Assembly (NCBI GenBank): GCA_031254175.1 | Contig: JAIRUY010000139.1 | Span: 1 to 35,866 of the forward strand | Length of the DNA stretch: 35,866 nt | Direction of reading: 5' to 3' | From: Treponema sp. | GTDB lineage: Bacteria; Spirochaetota; Spirochaetia; Treponematales; Breznakiellaceae | In this document: positions 7,968 to 16,887 of the stretch, one piece after another | Numbering within the stretch: the stretch's first letter is position 1 | Layout: each line of letters begins with the position of its first letter | Translations under genes and position numbers: made by a program | Notes under the pieces: model-generated | What the model saw: the letters and a program-made list of their open reading frames with translations, nothing else | What the model was told of the DNA's origin: nothing | The model's database searches: none

Positions 7968-8801
7968 ATGGGATTAGTTACCAGCCAGAAAATTTCGGCT
8001 TACTATGAGCGCTTTAAAGATATTTCTGTAACCTTTACCAAAGAAATAATACAGGTTACAGGGCTTTTAACACAGCAAATTCATCTCAAATGCGGAAACG
8101 ATTTTTGGCCGTGTGTAGTCTATGCCGCCTCTTTTGAAAGCGCAAAAGTTGTAGCGAATGTTAAAACAGGACTGCTGGGCAAACTTCAAGCCGCCAATAA
8201 TCTCGTAAGCCTTCGCTTTTGCTTCAGGCCTGCGGGAGAAACAAACGCGGTTACATTTTTTATAGCCGGCCGTGTCCTTGCAAGCGCACCTTACGGCACT
8301 TCTGCGGATGTAAACATGTTTACAATCCAGTTCTCTAACCGGCCGCCCGATGACTTTATTGAAATCATGGGACGTATTCTGGATGCCAATGTAAATTCCG
8401 CCAAACGCAAAGATATGAGGATACCTATAACTGCTGACAGTATGCGCAAGTTAAACATTCTGTCGTCTGAAAGCGCGGTTTTTATTGAAAGAGTCCCGCG
8501 CCGCTGTATTTTAAGGGATCTTTCTTTTTCAGGTTCCAAGATAATAATGATGGGCGTGGCAAAATTCCTGATTGATAAAGATGCGTCATTACGTGTCGAT
8601 TTTAACGACCCCAGAGAAATTTTTACAATTAAGGGAAAGTTTATCCGCGCGGAAGAAGTCGAAGGAAAAAAAGAAATGGTTGCTCTTGGCATACAATTTG
8701 ACGAAGCTCTGGTTCCCATGGGTTACAAAATAAGGCTTAATGATATGCTTTCTTCAACCCGTGCGGATTTCCGCGGCGCATCGGATGAAAATAACCCCTA
8801 A
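7968..8801 (+). CDS. PilZ-domain c-di-GMP-binding protein, PlzA-like
   Basis: This 277-aa soluble protein has an N-terminal YcgR-N/PilZN-like beta domain (about 1-140) and a C-terminal PilZ domain. The c-di-GMP signature is complete: Arg147-x3-Arg151 (RKDMR) and the DLSFSG box at 184-189 (D/N-x-S-x-x-G). Size and two-domain order resemble Borrelia PlzA, which links c-di-GMP to motility and virulence; carrying that role over is inference. It is the only rightward gene between two leftward operons. Its stop overlaps the lon stop by about 3 bp in a convergent arrangement, so no dedicated terminator separates them. Confidence 0.85.
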   Translation: MGLVTSQKISAYYERFKDISVTFTKEIIQVTGLLTQQIHLKCGNDFWPCVVYAASFESAKVVANVKTGLLGKLQAANNLVSLRFCFRPAGETNAVTFFIAGRVLASAPYGTSADVNMFTIQFSNRPPDDFIEIMGRILDANVNSAKRKDMRIPITADSMRKLNILSSESAVFIERVPRRCILRDLSFSGSKIIMMGVAKFLIDKDASLRVDFNDPREIFTIKGKFIRAEEVEGKKEMVALGIQFDEALVPMGYKIRLNDMLSSTRADFRGASDENNP

Positions 8802-11191
8802 TCAGGTAATACAAGAGCCAAAACTTCTTCAAAACGTTCTACCGGATGGAACTCAATCCCTTTTTTGACATGGACGGGGATTTCATCCAAATCGCGCTCA
8901 TTCTGTTTTGGATAAACAATGTGCTTTGCCTTGTTGCGGCGGGCGGCAACGGTCTTTTCCTTAAGACCGCCAACCGGAAGCACAAGACCTGTCAGAGAAA
9001 GTTCTCCTGTCATCACAAATTTTGGCGTAACGGTTTTTTCGCGCATAAGGGAAAGCAGGGCCGTTGCCATTGTAATACCTGCGGATGGGCCGTCCTTGGG
9101 TGTTGCGCCTTCTGGTATGTGCAGATGAATGTGGTTATTTTCAAACCACCCCTGCTCAACGCCGTAACATCCAACCGCCATTTTGTGCGCGACAGTCATG
9201 GCGATTGTTGCGCTTTCCTTCATTGTGTCGCCCATCTTGCCGGTGAGTGTCAAATCCCCCTTGCCTGGAATTGACGTTGCTTCTATAACTAGGGTATCGC
9301 CGCCCATACTGGTCCACGCAAGTCCAACTGACATTCCGGGTCTGTCCGCCTTCTTTACATCCCCTTCGGGGAAAATAGGTTTACCAAGATGTTTCTCAAT
9401 TTGTTTTTTATCAATGGAAAAATTTACCGGTTTGGCTTTTTTCCCTTTTGCCGGCGCCTTTGCGGGTTCTTCTTCAGTATCTAACATACCAACAATCTGC
9501 TTTGCAAGTTTGCGATGTATTTTGTCAAGGTTTTTTTCAAAATTACGCACGCCGGCTTCGCGGGCATAGGCGTTTGCGATGTGTAAAAGACTGTCCTTGG
9601 TATATTTAACCTGATTTTTTTTAAGACCGTTTTTTTCAAGGCTTTTGGGCAGAAGGTACTGTTTGGCAATTTCCAGCTTTTCTGTGTCAATGTAACCTGG
9701 AAGCTGGATGATCTCCATACGATCCATAAGCGGCACAGGAATTGTATCAAGAGTATTTGCCGTAACAATAAAAAATACATTGGAAATGTCAAACGGCAGA
9801 TCAAGGTAATGATCCCGGAAAGCATAGTTTTGTTCAGGATCAAGCACTTCCAGAAGAGCGCTTGCAGGATCGCCCTGATGACTTGTTCCCATCTTGTCGA
9901 TTTCGTCTATCATAAATACCGGGGCTTTTGTTTTAACGATTTTCAGCCCCTGAATAATTTTCCCCGGCAGCGCTCCGATGTAAGTCCGTCTGTGGCCTTT
10001 GATTTCCGCTTCGTCTCTCATGCCGCCGACAGAAAAACGGAAAAACTCTTTTCCAAGAGAGCGAGCTACTGATTTTCCAACCGATGTTTTTCCGACACCG
10101 GGCGGCCCGACAAGGCAGACAATCGAACCTTTTGTGTCCCCGCGCAATTTCCTGACCGCAAGATATTCAACAATCCGCGTTTTTACATCCTCCAGTCCGT
10201 AATGATCCGCTTCAAGGATTGCCTGCGCTTCCTTTAAACTGAAAGTTTCCGGCGCGGGATTACCCCACGGAAGGGCCGCAATTACGTCAAGATAGTTGCG
10301 CGTAACGGTAAACTCGGCGGAATTGGGTTCCATCAGGCTGAATTTTTCCAGTTCCTGCTCGACAACTTCCTTAATCTCGCCTTCAAACTTAAACGCTTCA
10401 AACTTTTCCTTAAAACGCTGGTAATCAGAACTCTTTGCATCGGTTGTCATGCCAAGCTCTGTTTTTATTGCCTTTAGTTCTTCTTTCAAGAAATAGTCAC
10501 GCTGCGATTTTTCAATTTTTTCGTTTATCTCCCGCTGAATTCTTTTCTGAATGCGCAAAAGTTCCTGTTCTTTTTTTATAAACACCAAAACCTGTTCCAT
10601 ACGCTTTCGGACATTCAATATTTCAAGTATCTTCTGCTGTTCAGCTTTGTCAATGTTAAGAATGCTCGCTATAAAATCCGCTATTTTTCCGGGATGATCA
10701 ATATTGATCATATTAAGCCGCATTTCTTCAGAAAACAGAGGATTGTTTTCGCTGATCTGTTTCATCTCGGAAATCAATGCCCGCGTAAGAGCCTTAACCT
10801 CACTTGTGCCGTCTTCTTCTTCCTCAAGATATTCGACTGCTGCAACAATTGGATTTGTTTCATTAAGTGTTTTCTTTACTCTGAAACGCTTGAGGGTAGA
10901 AATAAAAATGTTCACGCCGCCGTCCGGCAGATTGATTTTTTTAACAATTTTAGCCGCCGTCCCTACTTTGTATAAATCGGTGATGGAAGGATTTTCAATT
11001 TCATTCAGCAGCATCACAAGCCCTACAAGACCGTCACCGGCAACAGCATCATCAACAACTTTTACGTCAGTCGGATTGCCTATCATGATAGGCGTAAAAA
11101 TTCCGGGGAAAATCGGCCGTCCCATAAGAGCGACAAGGTGCAGTTTGTTCGGCAGAAGCTGATCTATTGGAATAATACTTTTGTCTGACAC
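8798..11191 (-). CDS. lon: ATP-dependent protease Lon
   Basis: Lon is a cytosolic homo-oligomeric AAA+ serine protease that degrades misfolded and regulatory proteins. The 797 aa contain the LON substrate domain (about 10-205), a helical region, the AAA+ module with Walker A GPPGVGKT (362-369) and Walker B VFMIDE (425-430), and the protease domain with the Ser703/Lys746 dyad (PKDGPSAG and GGLKEK). An Ala/Lys/Pro-rich linker (about 571-590) is inserted before the protease domain. The start is GTG, supported by AAGGAG 6-7 nt upstream. It begins 22 bp after the reductase gene and is probably the third gene of that operon, although a separate promoter cannot be excluded. Confidence 0.95.
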   Translation of the reverse strand: MSDKSIIPIDQLLPNKLHLVALMGRPIFPGIFTPIMIGNPTDVKVVDDAVAGDGLVGLVMLLNEIENPSITDLYKVGTAAKIVKKINLPDGGVNIFISTLKRFRVKKTLNETNPIVAAVEYLEEEEDGTSEVKALTRALISEMKQISENNPLFSEEMRLNMINIDHPGKIADFIASILNIDKAEQQKILEILNVRKRMEQVLVFIKKEQELLRIQKRIQREINEKIEKSQRDYFLKEELKAIKTELGMTTDAKSSDYQRFKEKFEAFKFEGEIKEVVEQELEKFSLMEPNSAEFTVTRNYLDVIAALPWGNPAPETFSLKEAQAILEADHYGLEDVKTRIVEYLAVRKLRGDTKGSIVCLVGPPGVGKTSVGKSVARSLGKEFFRFSVGGMRDEAEIKGHRRTYIGALPGKIIQGLKIVKTKAPVFMIDEIDKMGTSHQGDPASALLEVLDPEQNYAFRDHYLDLPFDISNVFFIVTANTLDTIPVPLMDRMEIIQLPGYIDTEKLEIAKQYLLPKSLEKNGLKKNQVKYTKDSLLHIANAYAREAGVRNFEKNLDKIHRKLAKQIVGMLDTEEEPAKAPAKGKKAKPVNFSIDKKQIEKHLGKPIFPEGDVKKADRPGMSVGLAWTSMGGDTLVIEATSIPGKGDLTLTGKMGDTMKESATIAMTVAHKMAVGCYGVEQGWFENNHIHLHIPEGATPKDGPSAGITMATALLSLMREKTVTPKFVMTGELSLTGLVLPVGGLKEKTVAARRNKAKHIVYPKQNERDLDEIPVHVKKGIEFHPVERFEEVLALVLPD

Positions 11192-11213
11192 TGTTATACT
11201 CCTTGATTAAATA

Positions 11214-12014
11214 TTATCTGGAATACATTTCATTCAGAATATACTGTACAAATCTTTTCGGCAATATTCTGTTTAGCAGCATAAATAACTTGTACTTAAA
11301 TCCTATTGTATACAACGGCTTGGGGTTTTTACAACAGGCTGCCTTGTAAATTACTTCGGCGGTTTTAATCGGAGACATTCCGCTGCGTTCATCCTTTTCC
11401 ATTAATTCAATAGATCGTAAAATACGACTGCCGTAATCGGGATCGTCATTTATAAAAGCCTTCTCTCTTGAATCTGTAAATGAGGTCTTAGTATCTCCGG
11501 GCAGAATTGTTGTCACTTTGATATTAAAAGGCAAAAGTTCACCCCGCAGGCAATTCGAAAGCGCCTCCACTGCGGCTTTGCTTGCTGAATAAAAAGCCTG
11601 AAACGGCACATGCATTGAACCGGCAACAGAGCCGATGTTTATTATTTTTCCGCCGCCGCAGGAACGCATATACGGCGCTGTACATTTTACTGCTTCAAAC
11701 ACTGTAAAAAAATTGAGTTCAAAAAGACGCCTTGCGTCATCAGAAATGGTTTTTTCCACAGAGCCGGAAATGCCTGCTCCGGCATTGTTAACCAAAACAT
11801 CAATGCGTTTTTCTGTTTCAAAAATATCATCAATATTTTTTTTCAGCGCTTCTTTGTCTGCAACATCACAAACAAGCGATTTTACGCCCGGAATAACGCA
11901 GGCGCTTCTGGAAAGATTATAAACAACATAACCCTTATTTAAAAAAAGCTTGGCAGTTGCAAAGCCGATACCTTTTGAAGCGCCTGTAATAATTACCACT
12001 TTTTTTTCTGTCAT
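11214..12014 (-). CDS. Short-chain dehydrogenase/reductase, candidate 3-ketosphinganine-type or aminoketone reductase
   Basis: This classical SDR is about 266 aa. It has the NAD(P) motif TGASKGIG (10-17), NNAG (76-79) and the catalytic Ser129, Tyr142 and Lys146 (YSASK). The C-terminal section (IGFKYKLFMLLNRILPKRFV) is hydrophobic and basic, which suggests membrane association as in DHRS/KDSR-type lipid reductases. It lies 18-30 bp after a fused alpha-oxoamine synthase, which makes reduction of that enzyme's beta-keto-amine product the natural hypothesis; the chemistry is inferred from neighbours only. The start is ambiguous: a GTG at 12026 is also in frame. The ATG at 12014 was chosen because an AGG element sits about 6 nt upstream and the protein then begins at the Rossmann strand. 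Confidence 0.8.
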   Translation of the reverse strand: MTEKKVVIITGASKGIGFATAKLFLNKGYVVYNLSRSACVIPGVKSLVCDVADKEALKKNIDDIFETEKRIDVLVNNAGAGISGSVEKTISDDARRLFELNFFTVFEAVKCTAPYMRSCGGGKIINIGSVAGSMHVPFQAFYSASKAAVEALSNCLRGELLPFNIKVTTILPGDTKTSFTDSREKAFINDDPDYGSRILRSIELMEKDERSGMSPIKTAEVIYKAACCKNPKPLYTIGFKYKLFMLLNRILPKRFVQYILNEMYSR

Positions 12015-12044
12015 AAGCCTATTCACATAACAACCGGGATTTTG

Positions 12045-15000
12045 TTATTTTGGTAAAACTATATTCATTTTTTGGGCTAAATCTTCCAATATATCAAGGG
12101 CAGCCGTTATTTGTTCCTTTTTGTGGCAGCTTGTCAGACAAAAACGCAAACGCGCCTTGTTTGCGGGTACTGCAGGATATACTGCCGGAGGAACTGAAAT
12201 ACCTTTTTCAAAAAGCGCCGCTGAAAGATCAAACGCATCCGATTCCTTTCCTACAAGAATTGGAACAATCGCGCTTTCTCCGGCAAGACACAAATTAAAG
12301 CCTCTTTTTTTTGCTTCCGATGTAAAGCATACAATGTTTTCATGAAGCCGGCGCACAAGAGAATTGTCTCTTCTGACAATCCGTATTGCCGCAAGCGTTG
12401 CCGCGGCAAGCGCGGGACTTAAACCCACAGAAAAAACAAAACCGGGCAGCGTATATTTAAGATATTCTATCATGGATTTTTTTCCGGCAAGATATCCTCC
12501 GCATGTTCCAAGACCTTTTGAAAGCGTTCCCATTTTTATGTCAATGTCATCCGGATTCAGATTGAAGTATTCATCAACACCTCCGCCGTTTTTTCCGATA
12601 ACACAGCTTGAATGCGCTTCATCTACCATCAGAAAGAGGCCGAATTCTTTTTTTAATTTGACAAATTCAGGCACGGGAGCGATATCGCCGTCCATGCTGT
12701 ATGCGCCTTCAATTATAAGCAGAACTTTTTCAAATTTATTGCGCATTGATTCCAGCATTGCTCTTGCGGTTGTAAAATCGTTGTGGGGAAAAGCTCTGCT
12801 TGTCGCTTTGCTCAAACGCAGACCCTGAATTACTGAATTATGTGAAAGAATATCGTATAAAATCAAATCTTTTTCATTACAGAAATTTCCGACAAATGTA
12901 ACGTTTGTCGAATGACCGCCGACAAGCACTAAAGCCGCTTCTGTTTTTTTCCATTCTGCAAGTTCAGCTTCAAGCTGGCGGTGCAGTGTTTTTTCTCCTG
13001 CCAAAAGCCGGCTGCCGCTGGCAGAAGTCCCAAGTTTGTTAATCGCATCAATTGCTGCCGCAGAAACTTCACTGTGACCGCTTAATCCCAAATAATTATA
13101 TGAAGCAAAATTAAGAACATCTTTTCCGTCTACTGTTGAAACATCACGCAAAACGCTGTCATAACTTATAAAATACGGGTTTTTTGTTTTATCAACCGAT
13201 TCCAGACGGGCAGCCAACGAAGCGTACTCAGGCGTGTCTTCAAAACGGGTTATCGGCTTTACGTCATCTTTTTTGGTCACTATTTGTTTTTCAAACGCTG
13301 TTCCATTGAGTTTTTCATAAATAAGACGGCTTACATCGTCAGCTGTCACGCATTTGTAATATTCCGACTCATCAATCATTATGCCGAATTTGGATTCAGC
13401 CATTGCGAGCAGTCCAAGACTGTCCAGGCTGTCGCCGCCAAGGTCGTAAATAAAATGTTTGTCAACGGGAATTTGCGCTGGATCCAGATGCAAAACATCC
13501 GCAAAACATTGCACTACCTGTTCCCTTATTTTAAGGAATTGATCGTCAATGCCCGGTTCTTTGCGCATAACAGCAGCTTTTGCCGCTCCAATTATTGCCA
13601 TGCCGGAATATTCATTTAAATTGAGTTCTGACGAAGAAAAAGTTTTGTTTTCAAGCAGTTCTTTTAATTTTTGACGGCGTACTTTTATTCCGTTGGCAAG
13701 CGGCATTGGCTCGTTTGCAACATAAACCTTTCTGATTTTTTTCATTACCGGCAATTGAGTGTTTACATCATTTATGGATTTAATAATATCCTTGAATCCC
13801 TGTTCAGACCGTGCGGTATCCTGCACCTCAAGAACAATGCCGATATCATCACTGCCGCCGGCATTAAGGCCAAGAATACAATACCTGTCAACCATCGGTA
13901 AATTGTCAAACATATCTTCGAGTTCATCAGGATAAATATTCTCTCCGGCTTCATTCAGAATAACTTCCTTCAGGCGCCCTTCAATAACAAGAGAGCCTTT
14001 TTCAAAACGGCCGATGTCGCCGGTATGAAGCCAGCCTTCACTGTCAACGTCAGAAGAAACCATCTGGCCATTTTTCATTTTTCCTATATGCATTGAAGGA
14101 CTCTTAACAAGAAGTTCTCCTGTTCCTGCTTCTCTCCCGTCAGCATCAATAATTTTACTTTCAAACCCGTACATAAGCGGCCCTGTAGAACCGTCAATGC
14201 GGCGTTTAAATACCGACCCCGGTTCAAACGCAATAATTCCGCACTCTGTCATTCCGTACCCGATAGTCGCGCAGTGTCCCAGTCCGTTCATAAATTTTAA
14301 CGACTCAACAGGGACATGGGTTCCGCCTACACAAATCCAGGCAAATGTATCACCGAACAGTTTTTTTATTACAGATTTTGTTATATATCTTCTCGCAAAA
14401 ACATCTCCGTTTTTTGGAAAAACATTCTGTATTGAACTGGAGATATTCAAAAGCATTTTTAGCAATTTTTCCTTTTTGGGAGTTTCCTGCCGCACCTTGC
14501 GCCACACGCCGTTTTTCAGGTTATTAATAAGCAGAGGCACCGAGACCATGTGCGTTACGCCAATTTTCTGGCAGGCTGCCTGTATTGAAGCTGGAGACCT
14601 GTCTTTCAGATAAACGATGGTTTTACTAAGAAACGGATAAGCAATACACAAAGTAATAAACCCCAGAACATGGTGCATTGGCAGAAAAGCCAACGGTTTT
14701 ACCGGAGTAGGCGCTGAGGCAATGCGTTTGTCTTTGAGATAAACTTTATAAAATCCTTCAAGCTGGCTTGAAATGGCGCTGCCGTCAAAAACAAGCACTT
14801 TTGCGGTTGCTGTTGTCCCAGAAGTGCATAAAGCAAGCTGGTCAGCCCATTTGGGAGAATATTCATGTTTTTCTTTTTGCGATTTTAATTCGTCAAGTGA
14901 AATTTGCTGAACATTGTTTTTTAACGCAAGACCAGATTTGCCGACAATTGACTTTAACCCGGCACATTCGATAATGTAGTCAACCATTTCTTCTCTTTGA

Positions 15001-15323
15001 TTTACGTCAATGAGCACCGGTTTGAATCCCGCCATCAATAACGCCCAAAAACAAGTCTGCCATAAATGGCTGTTTTCCATTGCAAAGCCGACAAAGCAGC
15101 CGCGCTGGTTTTCTCCAAGCCTTTCTGTCAGAAATCCTGCCATGCTTCTTACTTTTTCATTCAATTCACCAAACGATATTGAAACTGTATTTCCGTTTTC
15201 ATCAAGCCATTGACCTGCGGGCGTATCCAGAGAATCGCCCATCATAATGTCATAGATATTTTGCATTGTTTTTGGGTTATCCAGCAAACGAACAAAGCGG
15301 TTTTTTACAGTATCATTTTTCAT
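12045..15323 (-). CDS. Trifunctional fusion: acyl-AMP ligase, acyl carrier protein, alpha-oxoamine synthase
   Basis: This 1092-aa protein has three modules. Residues 1-560 are an adenylate-forming ligase: TSGTTATAK (168-176), GYGMTECG (355-362), HTGD (433-436), IEGRLKEVI and the A10 Lys547 (ANGIKVRR). Residues about 590-672 are a carrier protein with phosphopantetheine site Ser632 (DLGGDSLDS). Residues about 690-1092 are a PLP enzyme of the AONS/KBL/SPT family: SYNYLG (741-746), the PLP-stacking His828 (ILSHNS), DEAHS (901-905) and the Schiff-base Lys936 (MGTLSKGLG), followed by CGGYLAG. The logic is to activate a fatty acid, load it on the ACP, and condense it with an amino acid with loss of CO2, giving an alpha-aminoketone as in sphingoid-base synthesis. 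Product and amino acid are unknown. It heads a run with an SDR and lon. No Shine-Dalgarno; TATTCT ends 6 nt before the ATG. Confidence 0.88.
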   Translation of the reverse strand: MKNDTVKNRFVRLLDNPKTMQNIYDIMMGDSLDTPAGQWLDENGNTVSISFGELNEKVRSMAGFLTERLGENQRGCFVGFAMENSHLWQTCFWALLMAGFKPVLIDVNQREEMVDYIIECAGLKSIVGKSGLALKNNVQQISLDELKSQKEKHEYSPKWADQLALCTSGTTATAKVLVFDGSAISSQLEGFYKVYLKDKRIASAPTPVKPLAFLPMHHVLGFITLCIAYPFLSKTIVYLKDRSPASIQAACQKIGVTHMVSVPLLINNLKNGVWRKVRQETPKKEKLLKMLLNISSSIQNVFPKNGDVFARRYITKSVIKKLFGDTFAWICVGGTHVPVESLKFMNGLGHCATIGYGMTECGIIAFEPGSVFKRRIDGSTGPLMYGFESKIIDADGREAGTGELLVKSPSMHIGKMKNGQMVSSDVDSEGWLHTGDIGRFEKGSLVIEGRLKEVILNEAGENIYPDELEDMFDNLPMVDRYCILGLNAGGSDDIGIVLEVQDTARSEQGFKDIIKSINDVNTQLPVMKKIRKVYVANEPMPLANGIKVRRQKLKELLENKTFSSSELNLNEYSGMAIIGAAKAAVMRKEPGIDDQFLKIREQVVQCFADVLHLDPAQIPVDKHFIYDLGGDSLDSLGLLAMAESKFGIMIDESEYYKCVTADDVSRLIYEKLNGTAFEKQIVTKKDDVKPITRFEDTPEYASLAARLESVDKTKNPYFISYDSVLRDVSTVDGKDVLNFASYNYLGLSGHSEVSAAAIDAINKLGTSASGSRLLAGEKTLHRQLEAELAEWKKTEAALVLVGGHSTNVTFVGNFCNEKDLILYDILSHNSVIQGLRLSKATSRAFPHNDFTTARAMLESMRNKFEKVLLIIEGAYSMDGDIAPVPEFVKLKKEFGLFLMVDEAHSSCVIGKNGGGVDEYFNLNPDDIDIKMGTLSKGLGTCGGYLAGKKSMIEYLKYTLPGFVFSVGLSPALAAATLAAIRIVRRDNSLVRRLHENIVCFTSEAKKRGFNLCLAGESAIVPILVGKESDAFDLSAALFEKGISVPPAVYPAVPANKARLRFCLTSCHKKEQITAALDILEDLAQKMNIVLPK

Positions 15324-15368
15324 ATAACAAGAATATCAAAAAAACGTGATGTATACTAGCGGACAACA

Positions 15369-15407
15369 GGAAAGAAACAGGGCTGCCCAATAACCGGACA
15401 GCCCTGT
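15369..15407 (-). terminator. Terminator after enolase
   Basis: Read leftward, ACAGGGCTGTCC pairs with GGGCAGCCCTGT (12 bp with one wobble) around a 7-nt loop and is followed by a T-rich tract interrupted by C. It isolates eno from the fusion gene that starts at 15323. Confidence 0.8.
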
Positions 15408-15428
15408 GTGAATACTTTTGTTTAATAA

Positions 15429-16724
15429 TCAGCCTATGCTGTAAAAGGCCTTCTTTCCGGCATACTCAGAGATGCCTTCAAGTTCGTCTTCGATCCTCAT
15501 AAGCTGGTTGTATTTGCAGACACGGTCTGTGCGGCTCATTGAACCGGTTTTTATCTGCCCGGTTTCCAGAGCAACAACAAGGTCGGCAATAAAACTGTCT
15601 TCAGTCTCGCCGGAACGGTGCGAAATAATTGCGGTATAGCCGGCTTTTTTTGCCATTTCCACAGCCTCATAAGTTTCGGTCAAAGAACCAATTTGATTTA
15701 CTTTGACCAAAATTGAGTTACAGGCGCCCATAGCGATTCCTTTTTCAAGCCGTTTGGTATTTGTAACAAAGAAGTCATCGCCGACGATTTGAATTTTTGA
15801 ACCGAGAGCCTTGGTCATTTTTACATAACCATCCCAGTCATCCTGATCCAGCGGATCTTCAATTGAAATGATCGGATATTTGTTTACCCATTTTGTATAA
15901 AGCTCGATCATTTCATCCGCGCTGAACAGTTTGTCAGGATTTGATTTCCAGAATTTATAACCTTTTTTGCCGCCTTCATCAAAAAGCTCGGAACTGGCGC
16001 AATCAAGCGCGATCGCTATTTGCTCACCGGCTTTGTAACCGGCTTTTTCAATAGCCTTCATGATATAGTCAAGCGCTTCGTCATTGCCGATATCCGGCGC
16101 AAAACCGCCTTCATCACCGACCGCGGTGCTTTTTCCCGCATCGTGGAGCAGTTTTTTCAGACAGTGAAATATTTCGGCTGTCCAGCGGACGGCTTCGCGC
16201 ATTGAATCGGCTCCGACCGGCATTACCATAAATTCCTGAAAGTCGATCAGGTTGTCCGAGTGTTTTCCGCCATTGATGATATTTGCCATCGGAACAGGCA
16301 GCAAGTTGGCATGAAACGTACCCAGATATTTATAAAGAGGTACCCCGAGGAATTCCGCCGCAGCGCGCGCTGTCGCCATTGACACGCCCAGAATCGCGTT
16401 TGCGCCCAGTTTGCCCTTGTTTTCTGTTCCGTCAAGTTCAATCATGGTCTTATCAATATCAACCTGTTCAAGAGCATCAAGTCCCATTAACTCAGGAGCA
16501 ATAACATTGTTTACATTATCAACTGCTTTTAATACGCCTCTGCCAAGATAACGGCCTTTATCGCCATCCCGCAATTCTACTGCTTCATAAATGCCTGTAG
16601 ATGCGCCGGAAGGAACCGCAGCGCGGCCAAGAGATCCGTCTTCAAGCATAACGTCAACTTCAACAGTTGGATTTCCCCGTGAATCAATAATCTCACGAGC
16701 CTCTACATATTCAATAATACTCAT
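15429..16724 (-). CDS. eno: Enolase (2-phosphoglycerate dehydratase)
   Basis: This glycolytic enzyme converts 2-phosphoglycerate to phosphoenolpyruvate. It is 431 aa from the ATG at 16724. The family start MSIIEYVEAREIIDSRGNPT, the catalytic loop GDEGGFAP, and the signature ILVKVNQIGSLTET containing the base lysine, followed by SHRSGETEDSFIADL, are all present. A frame extension to a TTG at 16739 exists, but GGAGG lies 5 nt before the chosen ATG and inside that extension, so it is rejected. It is monocistronic with its own promoter and terminator. Enolase is often surface-exposed in pathogens, but nothing here shows that. Confidence 0.97.
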   Translation of the reverse strand: MSIIEYVEAREIIDSRGNPTVEVDVMLEDGSLGRAAVPSGASTGIYEAVELRDGDKGRYLGRGVLKAVDNVNNVIAPELMGLDALEQVDIDKTMIELDGTENKGKLGANAILGVSMATARAAAEFLGVPLYKYLGTFHANLLPVPMANIINGGKHSDNLIDFQEFMVMPVGADSMREAVRWTAEIFHCLKKLLHDAGKSTAVGDEGGFAPDIGNDEALDYIMKAIEKAGYKAGEQIAIALDCASSELFDEGGKKGYKFWKSNPDKLFSADEMIELYTKWVNKYPIISIEDPLDQDDWDGYVKMTKALGSKIQIVGDDFFVTNTKRLEKGIAMGACNSILVKVNQIGSLTETYEAVEMAKKAGYTAIISHRSGETEDSFIADLVVALETGQIKTGSMSRTDRVCKYNQLMRIEDELEGISEYAGKKAFYSIG

Positions 16725-16741
16725 TTTATCCTCCAGCAACC

Positions 16742-16770
16742 ATTATAAGCCTGTTCTATAAGTATTACAA
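16742..16770 (-). promoter_or_regulatory. Strong sigma-70-type promoter of eno
   Basis: On the minus strand TTGTAA (16765-16770) and a perfect TATAAT (16742-16747) are 17 bp apart. The expected start is near 16735, giving a leader of about 11 nt that contains the GGAGG ribosome site. Confidence 0.7.
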
Positions 16771-16887
16771 TAGAATTATTTGGAAACTGCAAATCGAAGA
16801 TACATTGTTTCCGAACAACTCAATTGGTAATATTTGCGTCTTTAAATTTTACTTTTGTCAGGGGACAGGAACTTTTTGTATTCTATC

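Noticed and set aside
8846..9274. A 142-codon open frame antisense to lon.
   Set aside because: It has no ribosome site, no recognisable protein features, and is explained by codon bias of lon on the other strand; the same holds for the other antisense frames across parE, cls, msmX and the fusion gene.
12045..13300. C-terminal domain as 8-amino-7-oxononanoate synthase (BioF) for biotin.
   Set aside because: It is fused to an acyl ligase and ACP, no other biotin gene is near, and the PLP loop CGGYLAG fits PKS-linked or SPT-like oxoamine synthases better.
16725..16739. A TTG start extending enolase by five residues.
   Set aside because: The extension contains the GGAGG ribosome site of the real ATG.
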